From the NCBI RefSeq assembly GCF_963678975.1, contig NC_089281.1, positions 23,664,765 to 23,728,764 on the forward strand: 64,000 nucleotides of DNA, given 5' to 3'. The notes beneath the pieces are model-generated. The model had not been told where the DNA came from, made no database searches, and saw nothing but the letters and a program-made list of their open reading frames with translations. This document shows, piece after piece, positions 13,301 to 19,306 of the stretch. Numbering within the stretch: the stretch's first letter is position 1; each line of letters begins with the position of its first letter. This DNA comes from Dysidea avara. Taxonomy: Eukaryota > Porifera > Demospongiae > Dictyoceratida > Dysideidae. The translations under genes and the position numbers were made by a program.

Positions 13301-13420
13301 TACAGTAACGTCTCCGCCGCCATACTTCTTCTTCTGAAAGTGCACCTCAATTTCTTCTTTGGAGATATCTTCCGATATACCGGTGATCTCCACGGTTAGA
13401 TCTTCCCCCGCGCCGTTCAT
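1124..13420 (-). CDS. PARP14-like gene A, 5' part (RRM array), partial
   Basis: Spliced gene, complement of exons 13246-13420, 10776-11045, 5746-6015, 3013-3285 and 1124-1396; it continues past the left edge. The start ATG at 13420 opens a 58-codon exon. All five exons end in phase 1 at GT donors and the four internal ones begin after AG acceptors, so they can be joined in any number without losing frame. Each internal exon starts with the end of one RRM-like fold (VAARVAE..H.I.G..VEVQLV) and then opens the next one (TVVVRGF/TVLVKGL ... LYFTN..KSGGG). This RRM type is typical of the N-terminal half of PARP10/PARP14-family proteins. Macro, WWE or PARP domains would be expected downstream, outside the window. 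The assignment rests on gene B, which carries matching exons followed by those domains. Role inferred: nucleic-acid or protein binding by an ADP-ribosylation enzyme, possibly in innate immunity. Confidence 0.8.
3013..3285 (-). CDS. Gene A exon 4: RRM unit, recent duplicate of exon 5
   Basis: Acceptor CATAG is at 3290-3286, and donor GAAG|GTAAAA at 3013/3012. The 273-bp phase 1-1 exon encodes VAARVAERTHHKIVGQDVEVQLV, a linker, DTVLVKGLSS, LKLYFTNKKKSGGGDV and AYIIFADPEG. The first two thirds are almost identical, base for base, to exon 5 at 1124-1396. The final ~70 bp differ much more (TSVAIKDTHAYIIFADPEGK versus KSIAMKEEVAYVSFVDQNGN). Confidence 0.8.
3425..4075. mobile_element. TIR element of about 650 bp in a gene A intron
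   Basis: GACCATCTCAGCGAAAACCC followed by ATCTAGTT at about 3429-3456 is repeated in inverted orientation at about 4044-4071 (AACTAGATGGGTTTTCGCTG...). The arms are about 40 bp with few mismatches. The interior has no recognisable gene. It is probably a non-autonomous DNA transposon. No target duplication was assigned. Confidence 0.65.
4118..5036. mobile_element. Foldback element F1, compact copy
   Basis: It starts TATGATAGAACTGTATATTA and ends with the inverted CTAATATACAGTTACCATTG. The left arm holds GCCTTCAGACAAACATAACT and the right arm holds the complement (near 4785-4800). Two internal blocks (GCATACCGCAGTACGCACAA at about 4477 and its complement at about 4685) also match the arms of the copies at 1-600 and 30993-32893. 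It lies in the intron between gene A exons 3 and 4. Confidence 0.7.
5746..6015 (-). CDS. Gene A exon 3: closes RRM 2, opens RRM 3
   Basis: Acceptor TATAG is at 6020-6016, and donor GAAG|GTAGC at 5746/5745. The 270-bp phase 1-1 exon encodes VAARVAERPSHSILGQAVEVQLV, a linker, then DTIVVKGLGEYN...LVLDLYFTNKVASGGGEV and EAYVTFVDPEG. The intron falls between strand beta-3 and helix alpha-2 of the RRM-like fold, so one exon equals a circularly permuted repeat unit. Confidence 0.8.
7286..7937. mobile_element. MITE with ATGTGACTG termini (family F3), copy 1
   Basis: ATATGTGACTGTCTCTGGGA ... CCGGTCTTATCGCCCA on the left and TGGGCGATAAGAACGGTTTT ... CCAGTCACATATG on the right form inverted repeats of about 40 bp. 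A related end occurs at 19397-19430, and a full copy is nested in the palindrome at about 62115-62746. The interior includes AGTGGTC/GACCACT blocks shared with 19515-19590. It lies in the intron between gene A exons 2 and 3. Confidence 0.7.
8417..8875. mobile_element. TA-flanked MITE (TACCGTAGACTC family)
   Basis: The left end is TACCATAGACTCCGGCTATT; the right end is the inverse, AATAACCAGAGTCTACGGTA. The sub-terminal region repeats TTATAAGCGCATGCG / TTAAGCGCATATG several times. The TA dinucleotide at each end fits a Tc1/mariner-type target site. No transposase is present. Confidence 0.7.
10070..10390. repeat. Degenerate direct repeats, CCATGCCCACTTATC type
   Basis: Five or six diverged units, about 45-90 bp apart, carry GCCACGTCCACTTATCAGAA, TACGCCCATTTATCAG, GCCATGCCCACTAATC, GCCATGTTCACTTATCATAA and GCCATGCCCACATATC. 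They follow the pattern [g]CCAYGYCCACTWATC. No coding meaning was found. The array lies in the intron between gene A exons 2 and 3. Confidence 0.55.
10776..11045 (-). CDS. Gene A exon 2: closes RRM 1, opens RRM 2
   Basis: Acceptor TTTTAG is at 11050-11046, and donor CAAACAG|GTATG at 10776/10775. It encodes ALFQMKHVVDGQELSLEL (end of RRM 1), a proline-rich linker (PPVPEPP), then TVVVRGFQQ...MMDLYFTN..KSGGGDIT...MREKEVFIVFTD. Its second half is very close to the gene B exon at 19070-19306 (shared TVVVRGFQQ and MREKEV), so A and B descend from one ancestor. Confidence 0.8.
12011..12380. mobile_element. MITE with CCCAACCC...GTCTGGTGAAA inverted ends
   Basis: CCCAACCCTAAAGAGAGAGT followed by CTGGTGAAATTGTGTACAAAAAG (left) pairs with CTTTTTGCACAAAGTTTCAC followed by CAGACC...GGGTTGGG (right). 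Arms are about 45 bp. A related GTCTGGTGAC element lies inside 22486-23160, and both are followed by GACTAATAGT. It lies in gene A intron 1. Confidence 0.6.
13246..13420 (-). CDS. Gene A exon 1: start codon and first half of RRM 1
   Basis: ATG at 13420 opens MNGAGEDLTVEITGI..., then the RRM-like elements EEIEVHFQKKKYGGGDV and ATIVIEGL. The glycine triplet after the acidic/aromatic helix is the same signature as KSGGG in the later units. The exon ends at AGAAA|GTATGTG (donor at 13245-13244), phase 1, and completes codon ATG with the TG that begins exon 2. The start is preferred because no upstream exon is visible and an ORF on the opposite strand begins only 99 bp away (13520), suggesting a shared bidirectional promoter. 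Confidence 0.75.
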
Positions 13421-13519
13421 AGTCGCCTTTCACTTGGCCAACATATCCGTGAAAATCCAGTTATACAAATTCGCAGAAAGTATAGGTAATTCCCCCATGA
13501 CCCGGGCGCACGTTCATGT
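13421..13519. promoter_or_regulatory. Candidate bidirectional promoter between gene A and the SAND gene
   Basis: These 99 bp separate divergent start codons at 13420 (minus) and 13520 (plus). The plus-strand end is unusually GC/CpG-rich for this window and holds an inverted pair: GGGCGCACG at 13504-13512 and CGTGCGCCC at about 13523-13531. No TATA box was recognised. The call rests on spacing and composition only. Confidence 0.35.
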
Positions 13520-13912
13520 ATGCGTGCGCCCAAGTATGATCGTGCGGGCCAATTGATTCAAAAAACCGGTGCTGAAATTCAAAATGTCATGGAAGTCACT
13601 ACTGGTATTACAGAAGAAGTAGACGTAATCTGTGGCTCGTTGAAAGCTAAACTACGCGTGAACGATTTGTGCGATGGAAGAAGTCGATGTGTACTACTTG
13701 GTGAATCCGTTTTGACCCCTTGCGACTATGAAAGGACAGCTGGAACAGGATCGAAGAATTGGAAGAGATCAGTTCGTTATCGTGGTAAACCGTTGATACA
13801 TTTTTTGGAGTATAGACCATATGCATGGTCTAAAAACGCAACGGAATTATTTTACAAAAAAAAGTTGACGGTGAACGACTACCGGAGCGATTATTTTGAA
13901 CTTGAAAACTAG
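13520..13912 (+). CDS. SAND-domain protein ORF (probably truncated by transposon)
   Basis: A 130-residue ORF. ATG at 13520; a second in-frame ATG at 13589 is possible. Residues about 30-95 match the SAND fold: VICGSLKAKL, CVLLGESVLTP, and the hallmark KNWKRSVRYRGKPL, corresponding to the DNA-contacting KDWK motif of Sp100, DEAF1 and GMEB proteins. Predicted role: sequence-specific chromatin or DNA binding in the nucleus. The stop comes only 11 bp before the transposase ATG at 13924. The last ~14 residues (after YKKKL) overlap a 10-bp sequence repeated in inverted orientation at 17411-17420. They are thus probably encoded by transposon end sequence rather than by the original gene. The open frame resumes beyond the transposon at 17426. 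Alternative: SAND is a third, captured transposon gene, since its stop and the transposase start are so close. Confidence 0.7.
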   Translation: MRAPKYDRAGQLIQKTGAEIQNVMEVTTGITEEVDVICGSLKAKLRVNDLCDGRSRCVLLGESVLTPCDYERTAGTGSKNWKRSVRYRGKPLIHFLEYRPYAWSKNATELFYKKKLTVNDYRSDYFELEN

Positions 13913-13923
13913 ACCAACGACGA

Positions 13924-15624
13924 ATGATGTCTAAGCGACAATGCTGTGTTTGGGGTTGCCACAATAGGAAAGGAAGATGTGTGGAGGATATTGATGGAAA
14001 TCGTCTTTGTGGATGCCCTCAGCTGCAGGTTGATGGTTGCCCCAAGCCCGAATTGGTGACACTCTACACCATTAGCAAAATGCCCCAGTCTATTAAACGC
14101 GCTGTTATACAAAGAATCAACCTTACTAGACAAGGTCCAGAACAGAGCAGGTGGAAAGCTTCTTCAACCGCGGTGATCTGCAACGTGCATTATGAGGACT
14201 TCATGGGTCCTAGCAAGACAAACAAATTTTGTATTCCTGTGTATTTTAAGAAGCCCAGCACCACTCCAGCATCAAAGAAAGCTAGGATAGAGGAAGAAGA
14301 TATGCAGGATACGACCAGTGGATATCAGGATGAAGATCTTGATGATTTGTCACTGCAAGATACTCAGCCAGAAACTATCCGTGTAAGCCTTGATATTTGT
14401 ACAGCCTCAAGTACTTCTCCACTGGACTTGGATGCTGAGTTGTACCTTGAATCTACTGAATTTACTGATAGAACTGAAGATACTCAGTCAGATACTGTTC
14501 CCATACAATCACATTTGCATGGTCTTGATGCTGAAGACCCAGGTACAGCCTCCAGTAGTACTCAACTGGTTAATGCTGAGCTGTGCTGTGAACCTGCTAT
14601 GATAGTAAGTGGTACACCTGTTTCACAACCACATGATCTTAGTTCACCTGATGTTGCAAGTATTGTCTCCAGGTGTGCTCAGGTAGAGCAAGAAAACAGT
14701 GAGCTACGTGCAGAGAACTTGGCATTGAAACAAAAACTTGAGACTTTCAACAGCACTGTGCAGCGATTAAGTTTGAGCCTACTTACTGAAAGTAAACTAC
14801 AAATGTACACTGGCCTTCCTCGGAAGGTATTTGAATGTCTTTTAGCGTGGATAATTCCTGCAGTAAGAAAAAGAGGAGCACGTGATGAACTAGATCCATC
14901 TCAAAAGTTGCTCTTGGTTATGATGAGGGTTCGTTACAACTTTCCGCAAAGTGATTTAGCTTTTTGCTTTAATATTGATCAAAGCACAGTATCCCGTATC
15001 CTAAATCAGTGGATACCAATGCTGAAAGTTCAGTTGAAACAACTTATTAGATGGCCACAAACAACTATTGGCCCAATTGATCCTCCCTACAATTTATTAC
15101 CCAATGCTGTAGCCATTATTGATGGAACTGAAATTTTTATTGAAAGGCCAAGTAACTTAGCTACACAGAAATCTTCATACAGTGATTATAAAAGTCATAC
15201 CACAGTAAAGTATTTAGTAGCTATAGACACTTTTACTGGAGTTTTTGTGTATGTTTCACCCGGATTTTCTGGAAACAGCAGTGATCGGTTTACTATAGAG
15301 CATAGTGGGATACTAGATCAATTGAAACCAGGCCAAAGAATCCTTGCTGACAAAGGATACAATGCACGGGATCTTTTTGCTCAGAAGAGATGTTTTTTGA
15401 CCATTCCGAGTTTCTTAAGTGAAGGTCGCCTTACTGCACAGGAAGGTTTGAATTCTCGGACAATTGCCAGTGCACGGATTAGAGTGGAGAATGCCATCAA
15501 ACGGTTAAAGGAGTACAAGGCTTTATCTGAAACATTAAGCAACAGAGTGAACAAGAAGATTGTGGATGATATGGTCCTTGTAGCTGGTGCACTATGTAAC
15601 TTGAAACAAAAATTGATTAAGTAG
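13924..15624 (+). CDS. THAP-like zinc finger + DDE_Tnp_4 transposase
   Basis: A 566-residue, uninterrupted, intronless protein. N-terminus: a THAP-like C2CH finger with C8/C12 and C86-N-V-H89, a conserved W77 and a proline near 105; the gap between the pairs (~73) is longer than usual for THAP. Residues 110-250 are acidic and Ser/Thr-rich with degenerate repeats (DTQP/DTQS). Residues 250-280 form a predicted coiled coil (VEQENSELRAENLALKQ). Residues 296-375 are a helix-turn-helix block ending QSTVSRILNQW. Residues 395-560 are the RNase-H-like DDE_Tnp_4 fold, with candidate catalytic D400 (IIDGTEIF), D476 (LADKGY) and E522 (RIRVENAIKRLK). It should cut and rejoin transposon ends in the nucleus. 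The first ATG (of two adjacent) is only 11 bp after the SAND stop. All catalytic residues are present, so activity is possible. Confidence 0.9.
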   Translation: MMSKRQCCVWGCHNRKGRCVEDIDGNRLCGCPQLQVDGCPKPELVTLYTISKMPQSIKRAVIQRINLTRQGPEQSRWKASSTAVICNVHYEDFMGPSKTNKFCIPVYFKKPSTTPASKKARIEEEDMQDTTSGYQDEDLDDLSLQDTQPETIRVSLDICTASSTSPLDLDAELYLESTEFTDRTEDTQSDTVPIQSHLHGLDAEDPGTASSSTQLVNAELCCEPAMIVSGTPVSQPHDLSSPDVASIVSRCAQVEQENSELRAENLALKQKLETFNSTVQRLSLSLLTESKLQMYTGLPRKVFECLLAWIIPAVRKRGARDELDPSQKLLLVMMRVRYNFPQSDLAFCFNIDQSTVSRILNQWIPMLKVQLKQLIRWPQTTIGPIDPPYNLLPNAVAIIDGTEIFIERPSNLATQKSSYSDYKSHTTVKYLVAIDTFTGVFVYVSPGFSGNSSDRFTIEHSGILDQLKPGQRILADKGYNARDLFAQKRCFLTIPSFLSEGRLTAQEGLNSRTIASARIRVENAIKRLKEYKALSETLSNRVNKKIVDDMVLVAGALCNLKQKLIK

Positions 15625-15829
15625 CTATAATGTATACATATATATGTATTTTTTTTATTTTCTGGGTATTGTATAACAATAAGTGTAGTTGGTACTTTAT
15701 AGCAGAACATTTATTGTAATTTACAAGTGACATAAAATAATTAGCTTACATTGAACTACACAACCCATCAATACTACATGTATACATAACCCATGCGTAA
15801 TAACACACATAACCTTATATAAATTAATA
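15625..15829. terminator. Convergent 3' ends of the two transposon genes
   Basis: About 205 bp separate the stops of the transposase (plus) and the YqaJ nuclease (minus). The stretch is very AT-rich, with TATATA runs near 15636 and a T run at 15651-15658. Poly(A) sites for both transcripts are expected here. No hairpin terminator was identified, as expected for a eukaryotic gene pair. Confidence 0.35.
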
Positions 15830-17395
15830 CTACATATTACATAACCTATCTAAAGCTTCAACACCTAGTGTAGAGAAGTAAAAATGAGAGAGTTTATCCT
15901 TCATATCTGTCCATAGTTCAACATCAAACATAATCCGCTCAATATGAATGTCTACGTCTGTCCATACCACAAAATCACAAAATTCTGCACCTGTGAGTGC
16001 AATCTGACCTGTCACTTGAAAGTAGTAATCATGCCGGCGATTGAGAGATATTTGGCCATTTTCGGTATTTCTAAACAAACAAAATGCAGGGTCCTTGCAA
16101 GCCACTTCAATAGAATTATTTCGGTGCTTATAGGGACACTTAACCTCTACCACTCCAAACTTTCCATTTGCAAGGGGAATGATTCCATCAGGAGATGTTG
16201 CCAGGTAAGGAAATTCTACACTCAGGTATACACCACATTCTTCAACCTGAGCACCACTCTGCTGAATGTATTGGTGTATAGCATTTGACTCGTGGTCACA
16301 TCCCCACCGCAGTGCTGCTGTGTGGGGAATACCATAATCTCCTAACAGAGATTTAACCAGTGAAGGAGGATACAATCGTCGGAATGCTCTGTTGCAAACC
16401 CTACCAAAATTGCTAGACGTGATTCTCCACTGTCTTGCATCTAACCACAATGGATTATGTCTTTGACCAATGGTCATGACTTGGATTAACTCAACCTCTT
16501 CAGCTGTCGGCTTTAGCGCCTCAACAAGATCATCGACATTAACATCTCGAATAGAAGCGATGTCAGATAACTTATCAAGTGGGTCGATTAATACAGGATT
16601 AGCACTAGGTGGAGGAGCTGATTGCAAGGACCTTTCTTCTTCCTGCTTAAAATAATGCTGGACACCTGAGTCACATCCAGCACTCTCCAACTGTTGCAAC
16701 AAGTCATCAACTTTTACAACAGGCCCAGTGAATGCAACATAGCCATCAACAGATGACTTTCCAAAATCTAAGTCTACTACAAAGGATGGCTTTCCACTTT
16801 GTGTAGGCCTAGACCAAGCACACCTCACACTTGTGCATGCTTGTGGAGTGATCTCGGTAAGTGTAATAAGTAGTGCAGCTATATGTACACAACTCTGTGT
16901 TTCCCCAGCAGGACACTTACAATTTCCAGCTACAGGTCTTCCATCCTGTAACTTTGTAAATAGAGAGTAGAATGGAGGGTTCTTCCGCATAGTAGGTCGA
17001 CATTTAGCTTTTATGAAAGTAGTGTCATCAGCTTTTGCCATCTCCAAATCAAACAAGTGGCTACACTGACATAAACGAACACCAGTTTGAAAATTCTTGG
17101 TGTAGCCTCCCTTTTCCTTAAGATATGCGGTAACATTACCTTCCCTCACTAACGGAAAGTCGTCTCCTGTCCAACCATCAGCTGGCAGTTGCTCAAAGCT
17201 TGGTGGACTTGTATACGTGACACATTGAAATGCGGTAGCCTCGATTTCCTCTTCTAATCTATCTGTATAAACAACATCAGCAACTTTTTGAACCAGTTCA
17301 GCCTTGTTTCCAGTTAGGGGTATCCGCCTCTCTCGCAGAAAAGTCTTCAATTGATCAACAGTCCACGAACGATACAACTCTACACCTTCCGCCAT
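15830..17395 (-). CDS. SAP + SWIM + YqaJ-type nuclease of the transposon
   Basis: A 521-residue intronless protein with ATG at 17395. Residues 8-43 are a SAP DNA-binding helix pair (WTVDQLKTFLRERRIPLTGN). Residues 159-171 form a SWIM zinc finger (C159-K-C161 ... C169-V-H171). Residues 315-480 match the lambda-exonuclease/YqaJ PD-(D/E)XK fold: ITSSNFG start motif, E369 in DHES, D403 in SPDG, E417-V-K419, and Q460 in YYFQVTGQ. It is expected to process DNA ends, perhaps trimming or resecting transposon ends or donor breaks. It is transcribed toward the transposase, with its start 16-25 bp inside the candidate inverted repeat. No frameshift or stop was seen. Related YqaJ proteins also occur as stand-alone viral or host genes, but the pairing here favours a transposon role. 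Confidence 0.85.
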   Translation of the reverse strand: MAEGVELYRSWTVDQLKTFLRERRIPLTGNKAELVQKVADVVYTDRLEEEIEATAFQCVTYTSPPSFEQLPADGWTGDDFPLVREGNVTAYLKEKGGYTKNFQTGVRLCQCSHLFDLEMAKADDTTFIKAKCRPTMRKNPPFYSLFTKLQDGRPVAGNCKCPAGETQSCVHIAALLITLTEITPQACTSVRCAWSRPTQSGKPSFVVDLDFGKSSVDGYVAFTGPVVKVDDLLQQLESAGCDSGVQHYFKQEEERSLQSAPPPSANPVLIDPLDKLSDIASIRDVNVDDLVEALKPTAEEVELIQVMTIGQRHNPLWLDARQWRITSSNFGRVCNRAFRRLYPPSLVKSLLGDYGIPHTAALRWGCDHESNAIHQYIQQSGAQVEECGVYLSVEFPYLATSPDGIIPLANGKFGVVEVKCPYKHRNNSIEVACKDPAFCLFRNTENGQISLNRRHDYYFQVTGQIALTGAEFCDFVVWTDVDIHIERIMFDVELWTDMKDKLSHFYFSTLGVEALDRLCNM

Positions 17396-17425
17396 TCAGC
17401 TCACTGACACCGTTCACCGTTGTGA

Positions 17426-18349
17426 CGTAAAGAGGATCACGAGAGAATTAGAGATATACGGTACGCATATCGTCACACTAATTCTCGTGGGAAAAAGTGT
17501 GTCAAGTTTGTCAATGGTGAAAATAACCGAGATGAGCCACTCAGTTCATCACAACCACTCCTAGCTACTCGTCGCTCAACCAGTGTGGCCTCAGTTAATA
17601 CCGTCAATTTCACTTTACAAACAGATGCAGTAACTTCTTCAACAGCCTCAGCAAGTGCTTTTATAGCTGCTAATGTATCTACATCGTTATACTCCTCGCC
17701 TGTTAGAACAGCTCCGGAATCAGTAGTTACAGCTAGTCTTCCAAATCTGTTACTGTCTACTTCAACCTGTCAGTCCTCATTAAGTGGCCCTTTGCCATCA
17801 AGCTCATCACTGACAACTATACCGTCATCATTTGCTTCATCGAAACTGTGTACATCTGTTGAAGTACCAATCATTTCAACTGTTTCGAGTGGTTCATCAG
17901 TTAAGTCCAATGCACTCTCAGCTAGCAAAGCAGCTATAATCAATCCATTGACGTCTGTTAGTCAGTCATTGTCATCCATTTCAACTAATTTACCCAAACC
18001 AACTGTGGCAGCTGGTTTGTCAGAATCAGAACCATCAGTCACTAGTTCCACTTCAGTGTCATCTCTGTCTGACCGAAATCTCACAGCTTCAGCATCAGTT
18101 TATTCATCAGAAATCAGTTTGTCATATCCATCAACTTTACCAGCGTCATCATCCAGCTCAGTGTCATCATCTCTTACAGTAACTTCTACAGTTGTTACAG
18201 ATTGCCACATGACTGTAGTACCTCTTGCCAGTTCAACTAGTACATCCACATCTAGTAGTTCTAATGGAATAACAACAGTAACAGATGTCTTCCAGGTAGC
18301 TGAATCTTCTGGTAAGTATATACTACATTTAGCTACCATAATTAAGTAG
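17426..18349 (+). CDS. Ser/Thr-rich coding block (SAND gene 3' part or gene B 5' exon)
   Basis: An open frame from 17426 to the stop at 18347-18349 with no ATG near its start, so it must receive upstream sequence. The first ~45 codons are charged (YAYRHTNSRGKKCVKFVNGE) and the rest is extremely rich in Ser, Thr, Val and Ala, like a transactivation or mucin-like linker. Two readings are possible. As a continuation of the SAND exon: both parts lie in the same frame (position mod 3 = 2), and removing the ~3.55-kb transposon could join them. As an exon: TCTG|GTAAGTA at 18311/18312 is a strong donor in phase 1, matching the phase of the gene B acceptor at 19069. Both could hold at once, giving a SAND-S/T-RRM-macro-PARP protein, but this is unproven. 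Low complexity means homology cannot decide. Confidence 0.45.
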   Translation, partial: RKEDHERIRDIRYAYRHTNSRGKKCVKFVNGENNRDEPLSSSQPLLATRRSTSVASVNTVNFTLQTDAVTSSTASASAFIAANVSTSLYSSPVRTAPESVVTASLPNLLLSTSTCQSSLSGPLPSSSSLTTIPSSFASSKLCTSVEVPIISTVSSGSSVKSNALSASKAAIINPLTSVSQSLSSISTNLPKPTVAAGLSESEPSVTSSTSVSSLSDRNLTASASVYSSEISLSYPSTLPASSSSSVSSSLTVTSTVVTDCHMTVVPLASSTSTSTSSSSNGITTVTDVFQVAESSGKYILHLATIIK

Positions 18350-19069
18350 TAGGTAATTTTGTGTCCGGTTTCCTTCTCTAATCATTCATGTACGTTCATC
18401 TACTGAGTATGTATGTTTGTTGTGCTGCAACAACAGCAGCAGCAGCAGCAGCAAAATGCTTGCTAATTTTTTTTTGCTATCTGAGTAGTGAGTTTAGGAA
18501 GGAATTTGCATGTGCATTAGAAATTACCTTATAGCAAGAGTACATAATATTTATATACGTATAAATATTATGTACTCTTGGTAATATTATTACAGTAAAG
18601 TGGGGTGTTCTAGTTAAGGCTGGGAGATAATTTAGATAAAAAGGTTATCTAGATACATAAATCACCTATTGTAAATACTGTAAGATAACAAATTTACTAA
18701 TCGAGGTAATAGTTAATCTTTGTAGTCTATTGTAAATCAACCACTGTCAGATGGAAGACTTGTGGAAAAGTAGCAAACTAGCTAAGGAAAGTATAAAATT
18801 TCTTACTTAACAAGTACTACATGACTTTCAGTCACCAAATACGTAAAATTGTTTTACAAAACAGTTCTATGATTAACAAGATAATGTATCAATTATTGAG
18901 ATAAAATGGTTGTTGTTTATCAAGATATAGGTTTTACTATTGTCACATAGCCCTACTTGCCAATGTCATATCTTTTAAACAGTTCAAATATCAAGGTAAT
19001 TAAAGTTTGACCTTTCATTGTGGCCCTTATAATATTGATATAAACTACTTGTGTTATTTTGTTATATAG
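18350..19069. other. Intronic or intergenic spacer with CAG repeat and perfect hairpin
   Basis: No gene is seen here. It holds a short CAG run at about 18434-18451. It also holds a near-perfect inverted repeat at about 18535-18580 (AAGAGTACATAATATTTATA and its complement) that could form a hairpin. The 3' end supplies the acceptor TTATATAG for the gene B exon at 19070. Confidence 0.5.
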
Positions 19070-19306
19070 CTTTTGAAGGCACAGAACATGAAGTAAAATC
19101 TCTCGATGATGAAAACAGGTTACAACAAGCTGCCCCATCAGTGGACTATAGTAGTTGTACAGTTGTTGTTCGTGGATTTCAACAACCATTAGGTCAAGAA
19201 ATGATAGAACTTTATTTTACAAACACATCAAAAAGTGGAGGTGGTGAAATAACTGACTTTGTGATGAGGGAGAAAGAAGTCTATGTTGTGTTCACTGACC
19301 ACGCAA
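19070..19306 (+). CDS. Gene B exon: RRM unit, paralog of gene A exon 2
   Basis: Acceptor TATATAG is at 19063-19069, and donor GCAA|GTAAGT at 19306/19307, phase 1 on both sides. It encodes an acidic lead-in (AFEGTEHEVKSLDDEN), then TVVVRGFQQPLGQEMIELYF, TSKSGGGEIT, and MREKEVYVVFTD. Nearly the same core words occur in gene A at 10776-11045. Confidence 0.8.

Larger units (their letters stand above)
13868..17420. mobile_element. Two-gene DNA transposon (THAP/DDE transposase + YqaJ nuclease), about 3.55 kb
   Basis: The element holds two intronless convergent genes: a THAP/DDE transposase (13924-15624) and a SAP/SWIM/YqaJ nuclease (minus, 17395-15830). An inverted 10-mer ACGGTGAACG (13868-13877) / CGTTCACCGT (17411-17420) lies just outside both start codons and is the best candidate terminal inverted repeat. 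Flanking similarity is weak and no target-site duplication could be fixed, so exact ends are uncertain. Transposons that pair a transposase with a YqaJ-type exonuclease are known in animals (ISL2EU/IS4EU group, from memory). Both ORFs are full length and undamaged, so the copy could be young or domesticated. Confidence 0.6.

Noticed and set aside
17411..17490. Hairpin near 17420-17490 (CACGAGAGAATTAG / CTAATTCTCGTG) as the transposon terminal repeat
   Set aside because: Both halves are on the same side of the transposon, so they cannot be its two ends; noted only as a possible regulatory or flanking inverted repeat.
17585..18349. Ser/Thr-rich ORF as a complete gene starting at 17585
   Set aside because: The triplet at 17585 is GTG, the same frame is open back to 17426, and no in-frame ATG is near. 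It is better treated as an internal or terminal exon.
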